The notes beneath the pieces are model-generated. The model worked only from the letters and a program-made list of their open reading frames with translations. It had not been told where the DNA came from and made no database searches. Of a stretch of DNA of 64,000 bases, positions 39,783 through 48,840 are shown one piece after another. The translations under genes and the position numbers were made by a program. Each line of letters opens with the position of its first letter. The stretch's first letter is position 1. Source of the DNA: Croceicoccus marinus (GTDB lineage: Bacteria; Pseudomonadota; Alphaproteobacteria; Sphingomonadales; Sphingomonadaceae). The stretch covers positions 2,829,501-2,893,500 of the forward strand of contig NZ_CP019602.1 of the NCBI RefSeq assembly GCF_001661675.2, written 5' to 3'.

Positions 39783-41519
39783 ATGAACGCGCATAATATC
39801 GGGGAGAACAGGCCGCCGCCCGAATGGCCCGTCTGGAACGACAGATGGCTGGATGCGGGCGGCCGATACCGTCATCCCGTCGAATGGCAATCCGAATTCA
39901 AGCCGCTTTCGGTCCCCGACATGTTCGACCGCGGCGTGACCCTGGCGGGCAAGGAACCGATCGCCGATTTCCTGGGCAAGCGGACCAGTTACCGTGAAGC
40001 GATGGCACAGGCGCGCCGGATCGCGGCCGCGCTCCAGCGGTCAGGGATAGGCAAGGGGGACCGGGTCGGGCTGTTCCTGCCCAATGTGCCGCTCTACCTC
40101 ACAGCCTATTACGGCATCATGATCGCGGGCGCGACGGCGGTGAACTTCTCGCCCCTGTACACGGCGCAGGAATTGTCCGCGCAAGTGGCCGATTCGGGCG
40201 TCACGATGCTGTTCACCGTCAATTCCAGCGCGCTGCTGCCCACCGCGATCGAGGTTCTGGACCAGTCGGCGGTCGACCGGCTGGTCGTCGGCGATCTGCC
40301 GTCGATGATGCCGTGGTGGATGGGGCTGGCGATGCGGCTGCTGAAAGGCAGCGAGCTGACCGCCCTGCCCGCCGACCCGCGGATCACGCCGATCGACGCC
40401 TTCACTCGCGGCGTGGGCGAACCTGTTCCCGTCGCCATCGATCCCGAACGCGACATCGCCTTGCTGCAATATACCGGCGGCACGACCGGCAGGCCCAAGG
40501 GTGCGATGCTTTCGCACCAGAACCTGACGGCAAATGCGCGCCAGAGCCTGCGGATCGATCCGCATCGCGGCGAGCGCGACGTGATGATCGGCGTGCTGCC
40601 GCTGTTCCACGTGTTCGCCAATACGGTGGTGCTGAACCGCACGGTGCTGAACGGCGGGATGATCGTGATGCTGCCGCGCTTCGATGCGAAGCAGACGCTG
40701 AAGGCGCTGAACCGCACGCAGGCGACCGCGTTGCCCGGCGTGCCCACCATGTACCAGGCGCTGCTGGACTGCCCGGCGGTCGCCAGCACCGATTTCACCT
40801 CGCTGCGGGTGTGCATTTCGGGCGGCGCGCCCCTTCCCCTGCCGCTGAAGCACAAGTTCGAAAGCGTGACCGGCGCGCATGTGGTCGAAGGCTATGGGCT
40901 GACGGAAAGTTCGGGGGTCGTGTCGACCAATCCCTTCGGCAGCCCGGAGGACGAGAAGCCCGGCACGATCGGGCAGGTCATGCCCGGCACCAGCATCCGC
41001 CTGCTGGACAAGGAGGACCCGGAAAGGCTGGCCGCTCCGGGCGAGCCGGGGGAACTGGCGGTGAAGGGCCCGCAGATCATGCTTGGCTACTGGAACCGGC
41101 CCGAGGGGCACAGCGTCTTCCAGGACGGCTATCTGCGCACAGGCGATGTCGCGGCCATCGACGAGGACGGCTTCCTCAGCATCGTCGACCGCATCAAGGA
41201 CATGATCGCGGTCGGCGGCTTCAAGGTCTTCCCCAGCCAGATCGAGGAAGTGCTGCTGGACCGCGCCGGCGTGCGCGAGGCGCTGGTCGTCGGCGTGCCC
41301 GACGATTACCTGGGCGAAGTGCCCAAGGCCTTCATCACGCTCGATCCCGGCAGCACCGACGATGCGGAAACGCTGAAGTCATGGGTCAACAGCCGCGTCG
41401 GCAAGCACGAGCGGCTGGCGGATGTGGTGATCCGCAAGGAATTGCCCAAGACGATGATCGGCAAGCTGGACCGCAAGGCGCTGCGCGACGAGATTGCCGC
41501 CGAAGCAGGCTCGGCCTAG
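39783..41519 (+). CDS. Long-chain acyl-CoA synthetase (AMP-binding)
   Basis: The 578-aa adenylating enzyme activates fatty acids to acyl-CoA. The ATP motif YTGGTTGRPKGAMLSH is near 231, then GVLPLFHVFANT, the acyl-pocket GYGLTESSGVVSTNP, GYLRTGDVA, and the C-terminal KDMIAVGGFKVFPSQIEE and GKLDRKALRDE. It is closest in pattern to FadD-type ligases. The ATG at 39783 follows the trcR terminator by about 100 bp. Its stop shares CTAG with the converging bactofilin gene. Confidence 0.92.
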   Translation: MNAHNIGENRPPPEWPVWNDRWLDAGGRYRHPVEWQSEFKPLSVPDMFDRGVTLAGKEPIADFLGKRTSYREAMAQARRIAAALQRSGIGKGDRVGLFLPNVPLYLTAYYGIMIAGATAVNFSPLYTAQELSAQVADSGVTMLFTVNSSALLPTAIEVLDQSAVDRLVVGDLPSMMPWWMGLAMRLLKGSELTALPADPRITPIDAFTRGVGEPVPVAIDPERDIALLQYTGGTTGRPKGAMLSHQNLTANARQSLRIDPHRGERDVMIGVLPLFHVFANTVVLNRTVLNGGMIVMLPRFDAKQTLKALNRTQATALPGVPTMYQALLDCPAVASTDFTSLRVCISGGAPLPLPLKHKFESVTGAHVVEGYGLTESSGVVSTNPFGSPEDEKPGTIGQVMPGTSIRLLDKEDPERLAAPGEPGELAVKGPQIMLGYWNRPEGHSVFQDGYLRTGDVAAIDEDGFLSIVDRIKDMIAVGGFKVFPSQIEEVLLDRAGVREALVVGVPDDYLGEVPKAFITLDPGSTDDAETLKSWVNSRVGKHERLADVVIRKELPKTMIGKLDRKALRDEIAAEAGSA

Positions 41520-41899
41520 GTCGCCAGCGACAGCTTCGGCTCGCTTTCGGCGTCAGCGCCGCTCCTTGCGGGCGCCGAGCCATGCGCGCGCTGGGCGAAC
41601 TTTCCCTCGACACTCGCACCCTGTTCGATGGTCAGCGTGTCGTAATGCACATCGCCGGTGATGCGGGCGGTCTTCAGGATCACCAGAGTCTTTGCCGTGA
41701 TCGATCCGTCCACCGTGCCGGCAAGCCGCGCGCTATCCGCCTCGATCGCGCCGTTCACCACGCTGGATTCGCCCTGCACCAGCGATCCGCAATGGATGTC
41801 GCCGTCGATGCTGCCATCGACATGCAGGTCTTCGCTGGCGCTGATATTGCCGGTAATCTTGATGTCGGAGCCAAGGACGGAGAAGCTGGAGGATGCCAT
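41516..41899 (-). CDS. Bactofilin-family cytoskeletal protein
   Basis: The 127-aa bactofilin has a short N-terminal tail and a beta-helical DUF583 core (FSVLGSDIKITGNISASEDLHVDGSIDGDIHCG...TLVILKTARITGDVHYDTLTIEQGASVEGKF), then a disordered tail. Bactofilins polymerise without nucleotide and place wall enzymes. It starts 4 bp after the M23 peptidase stop on the same strand, the well-known bactofilin-M23 pairing, so the two proteins probably work together in shaping the envelope. Confidence 0.93.
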   Translation of the reverse strand: MASSSFSVLGSDIKITGNISASEDLHVDGSIDGDIHCGSLVQGESSVVNGAIEADSARLAGTVDGSITAKTLVILKTARITGDVHYDTLTIEQGASVEGKFAQRAHGSAPARSGADAESEPKLSLAT

Positions 41900-41903
41900 G
41901 GTA

Positions 41904-43085
41904 TTAGTGGTCGGCCGCGGCGAAGCGGTCGGTTTTTCCTGTTTCGAGAACACGTCTTGCTCCAAGAATGCTGGCGCCCTTTTCCAGCATGGGGCGCGGA
42001 TCGACCGCGCGATTGTTGATACGGACTTCGAAATGCAGATGCGGCCCGGTCGAACGCCCGGTGCTGCCGATCCGGCCGACGGTCTCGCCGGCCTCGACCC
42101 GGTCGCCGACGCGCGCATCGAACTTCGACATGTGTGCATAGCGGGTCATCACGCCATTGCCATGGCGAATCTCGACCACATTGCCATAGCCGCCCTTGCG
42201 CCCGACGAAGCTGACGCGGCCCTTGGCGGCGGCGCGGATCGGCGTGCCGGTCGCGCCGCGGAAGTCGAGGCCCGAGTGCATCGCGGCGCGGCCCGTGAAC
42301 GGATCGCGGCGATAGCCGAAGGGGGAGGAGATCATGTCGCGGCGGCCGGGCAGCACATTGGGAATGCCTTCCAGCCCGCGTTCCAGCGCGGCCATGCGCG
42401 ACAGCGAGCTGGCCAGTTTCTCGAACCGGGGGTCTAGCGCGTCGTCGCCCGAACCGAACGCCTCGAACGGGCCGCCCATCGCGGTGTTCTGCAGGTTCAT
42501 GCGCGCGACCGTCGCGGGATCGAGGCCGAGCGTCCGGATCGCCCTGGCCGCATCGTCGGCGCGCTTGTCGGCCAGGCGGGTCAGCCCTTCGACAAAGGCG
42601 AGCTGGCGCGCCTCGAGCCTGGCGAGGCCGGCAGCCTCGGGCAGGACGGCGCTGACCTTCTGGACCGTACGGCGGGTCTCGGCGGTGGAGTCCTGGACGC
42701 CCTGTACCGCGCCGGTGCCGGGCATCTCGCCCAGATGATCCCCGACCATGTCCTCGATAAAGGCCTGGCGGCGCGACAGATCGTCGGCAACCTCGTCAAG
42801 CCCGTCGCGATAGGCGCTGACCCAGCTTTCGGCGGTGGCGACCTTGGCGGCGCGGGCATTCAGCTCGGCGGCATTGGTGCGGGTGTTCCATTCGCTGACC
42901 AGCGCGACACCCATCGTGGCGGACCACACCATCGCCAGCGCGGCGGCGCCGCCGGCCGCCTTCATCTGAAGCGATGAGGAAATCCGTACGAAACGGACCT
43001 GCCCCTGCGAGCGCATGATGAACTCGCGGTCAGGAAACCAGCCCCTTATCCGGGCGGTAAGCGTGCTTTGGGCAGCTTGCGCCAA
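41904..43085 (-). CDS. M23-family peptidase paired with bactofilin
   Basis: The 393-aa protein has a basic cytoplasmic N-terminus (REFIMRSQGQVRFVRISSSLQ), one membrane helix (about 42-63), a periplasmic coiled coil (about 70-190) and a LytM domain near 245-370. Its zinc motifs are intact (MHSGLDFRG, GPHLHFEV). It is thus a plausible active murein endopeptidase. No ATG fits; the start is TTG at 43085 with a GGGGG run 7 bases upstream, and the alternative ATG at 43016 would remove the conserved REFIMRS lead. It is translated just ahead of bactofilin. Confidence 0.9.
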   Translation of the reverse strand: MAQAAQSTLTARIRGWFPDREFIMRSQGQVRFVRISSSLQMKAAGGAAALAMVWSATMGVALVSEWNTRTNAAELNARAAKVATAESWVSAYRDGLDEVADDLSRRQAFIEDMVGDHLGEMPGTGAVQGVQDSTAETRRTVQKVSAVLPEAAGLARLEARQLAFVEGLTRLADKRADDAARAIRTLGLDPATVARMNLQNTAMGGPFEAFGSGDDALDPRFEKLASSLSRMAALERGLEGIPNVLPGRRDMISSPFGYRRDPFTGRAAMHSGLDFRGATGTPIRAAAKGRVSFVGRKGGYGNVVEIRHGNGVMTRYAHMSKFDARVGDRVEAGETVGRIGSTGRSTGPHLHFEVRINNRAVDPRPMLEKGASILGARRVLETGKTDRFAAADH

Positions 43086-43405
43086 GGTAGACCCCCGTAG
43101 ATCCCAAACGAGCCTCGCAAGGGGGTTGCGAAGCTTTCCCGTCCAGCTTTCGCTAGCAGGGAGAAGGTTAAGTTGAAGTTTCCATTGTCCGCTTAGCGGT
43201 GAACCGTTTCACCGACGGGACGAAATGCAACAAAAGTCGGGAACACTTGTCAATCTGCTGGAACGAATATCTTGACCGGGTGTTTGGATGCCCAATCCCG
43301 GCGATAGCTGACTTGCGATCTGGCCGTGCTGCGCCACGGTCCCCGATCCGGCTTTTTTCCTGTCGTACCCTGACAAATGCGTCCCGAATTGCTAGGTAAC
43401 AGGCC
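43086..43405. other. 320-bp divergent region between M23 peptidase and proA
   Basis: There is no gene. It contains a 7-bp inverted repeat CGGTGAA-N4-TTCACCG at 43197-43214 and a somewhat AT-richer stretch at 43240-43275 (TTGTCA-N15-TATCTT reads toward proA). It probably holds both divergent promoters. Confidence 0.45.
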
Positions 43406-44701
43406 ATGGACACTGTAATCGAAAAGCAAACCGAAGCCCCCCTTTCCGCCGAAGACAGCGCCGCGCTGATCGACAGGCTGGCCCGCAAGGCGCGTAACGC
43501 GCAAAAGGTGCTGGCCAGCATGAGCGACGCCGAGAAGGCCGACGCCCTGCGCGCCGCCGCCGCCGCGCTGCGCGATCATGCCGGTGACATCCTGGCCGCC
43601 AACGCCCGGGATATCGCCGCGGGCGAGGAACGCGGATTGTCGGGCGCGATGCTGGATCGGCTGCGCCTGGACGAGGACAGGCTGGAAGGCATCGCCGCCG
43701 CGGTCGAGAATGTGGCCGACCTGCCCGATCCGGTGGGACAGGTGATCGACCGCTCCGAACGACCGAACGGCCTGCAGTTCGCGCGCGTGCGCGTTCCCGT
43801 CGGCGTGATCGGCATCATCTATGAAAGCCGCCCCAACGTGACCGCCGATGCGGCGACGCTGTGCGTGCGCGCCGGCAATGCGGCGCTGCTGCGCGGCGGA
43901 AGCGAGGCGGTGCATTCCAACCGCGCGATCAACAAGGCGCTGGCCGAAGGCCTGGCCAAGGGCGGCGTGCCCGAAGGCGCGGTGCAGCTGATCCCGACGC
44001 AGGACCGCGCCGCGGTCGGCGCGATGCTGAAGGCGGCGGGCCTGATCGACATGATCGTTCCGCGTGGCGGCAAGTCGCTGGTCGCGCGCGTGCAGGAAGA
44101 GGCGCGGGTCCCCGTGCTCGCCCATCTCGACGGCATCAACCACACCTTCGTCCATGCCAGCGCCGACAAGACGATGGCGGAGGACATCGTCCTCAACGCC
44201 AAGCTGCGCCGCACCGGCGTTTGCGGGGCGATGGAAACGCTGCTGATCGACAGGAACTATCCCGATGCGGCGGGTGTCGTGAAGAAGCTGCTCGACGCCG
44301 ATTGCGAAGTTCGCGGCGATGAAGCTGCGCGCAAGCTGGACGAGCGGGTCAAGCCCGCGGATGACGAGGATTGGGATACCGAATATCTCGAAGCCATCGC
44401 GTCCGTCGCCATCGTCGACGGCATGGACGCCGCGCTCGACCATATTGCGGCGCATAGCTCGGGCCATACCGATGCGATCGTCGCCAGCGACGCCGACGCG
44501 GTCGAGACTTTCCTCAACAACGTGGACAGCGCCATCGTGATGGCCAATGCCTCCAGCCAGTTCGCCGATGGCGGCGAGTTCGGGCTGGGCGCGGAAATCG
44601 GCATCGCCACCGGGCGGCTGCATGCCCGCGGGCCGGTCGCGCTGGAGGGGCTGACGACCTATAAATGGCAGGTGCGCGGCAGCGGCCAGACCCGCCCCTG
44701 A
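43406..44701 (+). CDS. proA: Gamma-glutamyl phosphate reductase
   Basis: The 431-aa NADPH enzyme makes glutamate-5-semialdehyde for proline synthesis. The catalytic cysteine is C273 in RRTGVCGAMETLL. IPVGVIGIIYESRPNVTADAA-type sequence (here VPVGVIGIIYESRPN), LRGGSEAVHSNRAI and HLDGINHTFVHASAD are standard. proB, often adjacent, is not in this window. A clear terminator follows, so it is transcribed alone. Confidence 0.96.
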   Translation: MDTVIEKQTEAPLSAEDSAALIDRLARKARNAQKVLASMSDAEKADALRAAAAALRDHAGDILAANARDIAAGEERGLSGAMLDRLRLDEDRLEGIAAAVENVADLPDPVGQVIDRSERPNGLQFARVRVPVGVIGIIYESRPNVTADAATLCVRAGNAALLRGGSEAVHSNRAINKALAEGLAKGGVPEGAVQLIPTQDRAAVGAMLKAAGLIDMIVPRGGKSLVARVQEEARVPVLAHLDGINHTFVHASADKTMAEDIVLNAKLRRTGVCGAMETLLIDRNYPDAAGVVKKLLDADCEVRGDEAARKLDERVKPADDEDWDTEYLEAIASVAIVDGMDAALDHIAAHSSGHTDAIVASDADAVETFLNNVDSAIVMANASSQFADGGEFGLGAEIGIATGRLHARGPVALEGLTTYKWQVRGSGQTRP

Positions 44702-44724
44702 TCCCAGACGATCAAACCATGCAG

Positions 44725-44754
44725 AAGGCGGCCCATCCAGAGGCCGCCTTTTTC
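44725..44754 (+). terminator. Intrinsic terminator after proA
   Basis: An 8-bp stem AGGCGGCC/GGCCGCCT with an 8-base loop is followed by TTTTTC. Confidence 0.88.
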
Positions 44755-44768
44755 TTCGGGAGAGACCC

Positions 44769-45812
44769 ATGCGCTATAATCGCCTTGGCCGCACCGGCCT
44801 GTTCGTATCCGAGCTTTGCCTTGGCACCATGACCTTTGGCGAGGGCGAGGGCATGTTTGCGCAGATGGGCGCGCTGAAGCAGGCCGACGTCAACCCGCTG
44901 GTCAAGGCGGCGATCGATGCGGGCGTCAATTTCATCGACACGGCCGACATCTATTCCGCCGGCAAGTCCGAGCAGAGCGTCGCCCGCGCGATCCGCGAAC
45001 TGGGGCTGAACCGCGACGAGCTTGTGATCGCGACCAAGGCGCTGGGCCCGATGGGCGAGGGCGTGAACGCGCGCGGCGCATCGCGCTATCATCTGCTGAA
45101 CGCGATCGACGCCAGCCTTGCGCGGCTGGAGATGGATCACGTCGACCTTTACCAGATCCACGGCTGGGATCCGGCCACGCCGATCGAGGAAACCCTGCGC
45201 GCTCTCGACACCATCGTGCAGTCGGGCCGCGCCCGCTATGTCGGCGTGTCGAACTGGGCGGCGTGGCAGATCGCCCGCGCCATCGGCAAGACCGAGCAGT
45301 TCGGCCTGGCTCCGCTGGCGTCGCTGCAGGCCTATTATTCGATGATCGGACGCGACATCGAGCATGAGATCGTCCCGATGCTGGAGGCCGAAGGGCTGGG
45401 CCTGATGGTCTGGTCGCCGCTGGCGGGCGGTTTCCTGTCGGGCAAGTTCCGGCGCGGACAGGAAGGCGAGGGGCGGCGCGCGGGCTTCGATTTCCCGCCC
45501 ATCGACAGGGACCGGGGATATGACGCGGTCGAGGCGATGGACGACATCGCGGCCAGCCACGGCGCGACCGTTCCGCAGGTCGCGCTGGCATGGCTGCTGG
45601 CCAAGCCCGCCGTGTCCAGCGTGATCGTCGGCGCGCGCAAGCTGTCCCAGCTCGAGGATAATCTGGGCGCCTGCGACGTGCAGCTGTCGCAAGAGGAAGT
45701 CGCCCGGCTTGACGGTGCCGATCCGCGGCGAGTGCAATATCCCGGCTGGATGATCGATCGCCAGGCCGCCTTTCGCAGGGGCGGCAAGGTCGGCGGCGAA
45801 CCGACCGACTGA
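44769..45812 (+). CDS. Aldo/keto reductase
   Basis: The 347-aa TIM-barrel NADPH reductase starts [24 protein letters not shown]. Catalytic tetrad residues are visible in [15 protein letters not shown] (Asp, Tyr), IATKALG (Lys) and LYQIHGWD (His). The NADPH site is near [16 protein letters not shown]. The physiological substrate is unknown. A GGGAGAG motif precedes the ATG directly after the proA terminator. nadD begins 5 bp after its stop, so they are probably co-transcribed. Confidence 0.92.
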   Translation: MRYNRLGRTGLFVSELCLGTMTFGEGEGMFAQMGALKQADVNPLVKAAIDAGVNFIDTADIYSAGKSEQSVARAIRELGLNRDELVIATKALGPMGEGVNARGASRYHLLNAIDASLARLEMDHVDLYQIHGWDPATPIEETLRALDTIVQSGRARYVGVSNWAAWQIARAIGKTEQFGLAPLASLQAYYSMIGRDIEHEIVPMLEAEGLGLMVWSPLAGGFLSGKFRRGQEGEGRRAGFDFPPIDRDRGYDAVEAMDDIAASHGATVPQVALAWLLAKPAVSSVIVGARKLSQLEDNLGACDVQLSQEEVARLDGADPRRVQYPGWMIDRQAAFRRGGKVGGEPTD

Positions 45813-45817
45813 CGCGC

Positions 45818-46471
45818 ATGCGCACGGGGCTATTGGGCGGCAGTTTCAATCCTGCCCACGGGGGGCATCGCCGCATCACCCTGTTCGCGATCGACGCGCT
45901 GGGGCTGGACGAGGCGTGGTGGATGGTGTCGCCCGGCAATCCGCTGAAGACAAAGGCGGGCATGGCGCCGCTGGCCGCGCGCATGGCGTCGGCACGCAAG
46001 CAGGCAAGGCGCGCGCCGATCCGCGTCACCGCGATCGAACAGCAACTGGGCACGCGCTTTACCGCCGACACGCTGCGCCACCTCAAGCGGCGCTATCCCA
46101 AGCGGGAATTCCTGTGGCTGATGGGCAGCGACAATCTCGCCCAGTTCCACCTGTGGCGCGACTGGCGGTTGATAGCGCGCTCCATGCCGATTGCGGTGAT
46201 CGCCCGGCCGGGTTATGATGCTGCTGCCATGACGAGCCCCGCCATGGCCTGGCTCCGGCGCTACCGTGTACCGGCAGCCAGCGTACGCAAACGGGGAAGA
46301 TGGAGCGCGCCGGCACTGGTGTTCCTGCGTTTCGATCCCGATCCGCGCTCGGCCACCGACCGGCGCAAGGCCTCGCCCGACTGGGCCGCCGCTTATGCTG
46401 GAGCAAGCCCGCGCGATGCGGTCACGCACCGGTCCATCGGCCTTGGGAATTCGCAGGGAAACCGGGCTTGA
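45818..46471 (+). CDS. nadD: Nicotinate-mononucleotide adenylyltransferase
   Basis: The 217-aa enzyme converts nicotinate mononucleotide to deamido-NAD. The nucleotidyltransferase signature GGSFNPAHGGH (HxGH at residues 14-17) starts the protein, with WWMVSPGNPLK, FLWLMGSDNLAQFHLWRDW and a C-terminal region where the usual SSTxIR motif is replaced by RSATDRRK. That replacement, seen as RSATDRRKAS near residue 172, is worth noting but may be an alignment variant. It lies upstream of rsfS, the usual nadD-rsfS-rlmH order. Confidence 0.9.
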   Translation: MRTGLLGGSFNPAHGGHRRITLFAIDALGLDEAWWMVSPGNPLKTKAGMAPLAARMASARKQARRAPIRVTAIEQQLGTRFTADTLRHLKRRYPKREFLWLMGSDNLAQFHLWRDWRLIARSMPIAVIARPGYDAAAMTSPAMAWLRRYRVPAASVRKRGRWSAPALVFLRFDPDPRSATDRRKASPDWAAAYAGASPRDAVTHRSIGLGNSQGNRA

Positions 46472-46634
46472 ACCCCCGGGGCACCAACGCGTTTCCTGTC
46501 ATGCCAGGCCCCATGCCCATGTGCGGCGTTTGCCTTTTGCCCGTTTCGGGTGCAGGGCGCGCGCAAATGGCTGTTCCCGATTCCTTTCAAGCGTATTCAG
46601 TGGGCATGCAGCCAAAGGAGTATAGAATACCCCT

Positions 46635-47042
46635 ATGAATCAGGCTCAACACATGCCGGAAAAATCCGGTTTCGTACCGACGGGCGACATTGCCGACTTC
46701 GATGCCGAGGCGGGAAGCCTGCACGAACTCGTGCTCAAATCGCTCGACGACGACCAGGGACAGGACATCATCTCGATTCCGCTGGCGGGCAAAAGCTCGA
46801 TCGCGGACCACATGGTGATCGCCAGCGGCCGTTCCAGCCGCCAGGTCGCCGCCATGGCCCAGAAACTGGGCGAGCGCGTGAAGAAGGGCGGCTTCGGCCC
46901 GGTCCGCATCGAAGGTCTGCCCGCGGCGGACTGGGTGCTGATCGATGCGGGCGACGTGATCGTCCATCTGTTCCGTCCCGAAGTGCGCAGCTTCTACAAC
47001 CTTGAGCGGATGTGGGGCTTTGGCGAGGGCGGCAACGCCTGA
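46635..47042 (+). CDS. rsfS: Ribosomal silencing factor RsfS
   Basis: The 135-aa protein binds uL14 and blocks subunit joining in poor growth. The core VLKSLDDDQGQDIISIPLAGKSSIADHMVIASGRSSRQVAAMAQKL and WVLIDAGDVIVHLFRPEVRSFYNLERMW are canonical. The N-terminal 25 residues are variable. AAAGGAG lies somewhat far (about 15 bases) from the ATG at 46635, and ATG 46653 is an alternative. It follows nadD by 163 bp. Confidence 0.95.
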   Translation: MNQAQHMPEKSGFVPTGDIADFDAEAGSLHELVLKSLDDDQGQDIISIPLAGKSSIADHMVIASGRSSRQVAAMAQKLGERVKKGGFGPVRIEGLPAADWVLIDAGDVIVHLFRPEVRSFYNLERMWGFGEGGNA

Positions 47043-47125
47043 TCCGGCTCCGTTCGGCGGGGCATCGTTCCACATGGGACGAGGCCCTGCTGGATTTCCG
47101 GCGATCCGCGCGATAGCAGGGTGCC

Positions 47126-47548
47126 ATGCGGCTTCATGTCATCGCACGCGGAAAGATCGGCCGTTCGCCCGAGGCGGAGCTGGTCGCGCGCTATGAAAAG
47201 CGCATCGGCTGGCCCTTCAGGGTGACCGAACTGCCCGATAGCGGCGGCACGATACCCGCGCCGCTGACCCCGGCGAAGGACGTGCTGCTGGACGAGCGCG
47301 GCAAGCTGATGTCGTCCGAGGATTTCGCCGCGCTGCTCGGTCGCTGGCGCGACGACGGCATGCGCGAGGCGCGCTTCCTGATCGGCGCCGCCGACGGCCA
47401 CGGGGACGAGGCGCGGGACAGCGCCGACCTGCTGCTCGGCTTCGGCGCCATGACCTGGCCGCATCTGATGGTCCGCGCGATGCTGGCCGAACAGCTCTAC
47501 CGCGCGACGACGATCATCGCGGGCCACCCCTATCACCGTTCGGGCTAG
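47126..47548 (+). CDS. rlmH: 23S rRNA (pseudouridine1915-N3)-methyltransferase RlmH
   Basis: The 140-aa SPOUT methyltransferase acts on pseudouridine 1915 of 23S rRNA in assembled ribosomes. The trefoil-knot region FLIGAADGHGDEARDSADLLLGFGAMTWPHLMVRAMLAEQLYRA and terminal GHPYHR are intact. It lies 83 bp after rsfS and 4 bp before the envC-like gene, forming a conserved nadD-rsfS-rlmH-envC-ctpA block. Confidence 0.96.
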   Translation: MRLHVIARGKIGRSPEAELVARYEKRIGWPFRVTELPDSGGTIPAPLTPAKDVLLDERGKLMSSEDFAALLGRWRDDGMREARFLIGAADGHGDEARDSADLLLGFGAMTWPHLMVRAMLAEQLYRATTIIAGHPYHRSG

Positions 47549-47552
47549 GACC

Positions 47553-48710
47553 ATGCGGCGCACGTTCGTCCTGGCCATCGTCCCCCTTGCCGCCGCGCTG
47601 GCGCTGGTCCCGGCATCCGCGCAGATCGCGGGCGACGCCATTTCCGCCGACAGCCTGGCCGAGGCGCAGGCCGCCCGGATCGAGGCGCGGGAGCGTGCCC
47701 GCACGCTTGCCGACCGCGCCGCGACGATCGAGGACACGGCGCTGAAGGCCGAGGCGCAGGCGGAAGCGCTGTCGGCCCGCATCGCCGAATCGGAAGCCCT
47801 GATCGAGGAAGCGCGCCAGCAGGAAACCCTGGCCGCCGACCGGCTGGGGTTCCTGCGCGAGCGATTCGCGCGCCAGCGCGCGCCACTGTCGCGCATGCTG
47901 GCGGCGCTGCAGCGACTGGCTCGCAGGCCGATGGTGCTGCTGGTGCTGCGCCCTTCATCGGTGCGCGATTATGTCCGCACCCGCGCGATGGTGGCCGCGA
48001 TCACCCCTCAGATCGCGCGGCAGACGCGTTCGGTGCGCGGCGATCTGGCCGAGATGCGCGCATTGGCACAAGGCAGCGCCGCTGCGCGCGTCACGCGGCA
48101 GGAAGCAGCCACCGAACTGGCACGCCAGCGCGCCGAATTGCGCGCAAGTGGCGCCGAAAGCCGCCTTGCCGCGCGCGCGCTGGAACAGGCGGCGGGCGAG
48201 GCGCGCCGCGAGGCCACGCTGCGCGATGTCGAGGCGGACAGCATCGCCGCGCTCGCCGCGCGGCAGAGCCGCAATCGCCAGACCGAGGCGAGGCTGGCCG
48301 AACTGATCGGGCCGATCCTTCCGGCGGGGCGAGCGGAGGCAAGGTCCTCGTCGATTCGCCCCGTCATGCCCGTGCAGGGCGCGGTCCTGGCGGGCTATGG
48401 CGAACGCGATGCCGCCGGTGGCCGCTCGCGGGGGCTGAGCATCGCTCCGCAGCCGGGCGCGGCGGTCGCGGCGCCGCTGGCGGGTGAGATCGCATTCGCG
48501 CGTCCGTGGCGCGCCTATGGCACGCTGGTCATCATCCGGCACAAGGGCGGACTGCTCAGCCTGGTCGGCGGGCTGGCCGACGCGCGGGTCCGGGAAGGGC
48601 AGGCGGTGGCGCAGGGCGATGTGCTGGGCCGCGCGCCGCAGCGGGACCCCAGCGTGCTGTACGAATTGCGCCGCGCGGGCAGGCCGGTACACCCGCTGCT
48701 GGCGGTCTGA
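47553..48710 (+). CDS. envC: EnvC-like murein hydrolase activator (degenerate LytM)
   Basis: The 385-aa periplasmic protein has a signal peptide (about 1-25, ending ASAQ), a long coiled coil (about 25-240, Ala/Glu/Arg-rich) and a C-terminal LytM fold (about 265-385). The zinc ligands are gone: the HxxxD position reads RGLSI and HxH is replaced by VLYEL. That matches EnvC/NlpD activators, which switch on amidases at the division site rather than cutting murein. It sits between rlmH and ctpA, the standard alphaproteobacterial order. Confidence 0.9.
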   Translation: MRRTFVLAIVPLAAALALVPASAQIAGDAISADSLAEAQAARIEARERARTLADRAATIEDTALKAEAQAEALSARIAESEALIEEARQQETLAADRLGFLRERFARQRAPLSRMLAALQRLARRPMVLLVLRPSSVRDYVRTRAMVAAITPQIARQTRSVRGDLAEMRALAQGSAAARVTRQEAATELARQRAELRASGAESRLAARALEQAAGEARREATLRDVEADSIAALAARQSRNRQTEARLAELIGPILPAGRAEARSSSIRPVMPVQGAVLAGYGERDAAGGRSRGLSIAPQPGAAVAAPLAGEIAFARPWRAYGTLVIIRHKGGLLSLVGGLADARVREGQAVAQGDVLGRAPQRDPSVLYELRRAGRPVHPLLAV

Positions 48711-48840
48711 GCGGAAAAGCACGGCCAAGCCTCATCTGGCGTTAAGCCGCCGTGCGCGATAGAGTGAGTTGAAATTGACGATGGGCGGAGTGCGCCGGGC
48801 GAAGTCCGGCGGCGCGCCCGTGGAAAGGTACGACATCCCG

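Noticed and set aside
38105..39784. 559-codon minus-strand frame over the GST and trcR genes
   Set aside because: It spans two real genes and two terminators and has no family sequence.
40609..40621. TGTTCCACGTG in the acyl-CoA synthetase gene resembling half a parS site
   Set aside because: Only one arm matches, and it encodes the conserved LFHVF motif of the enzyme family, far from the parS cluster.
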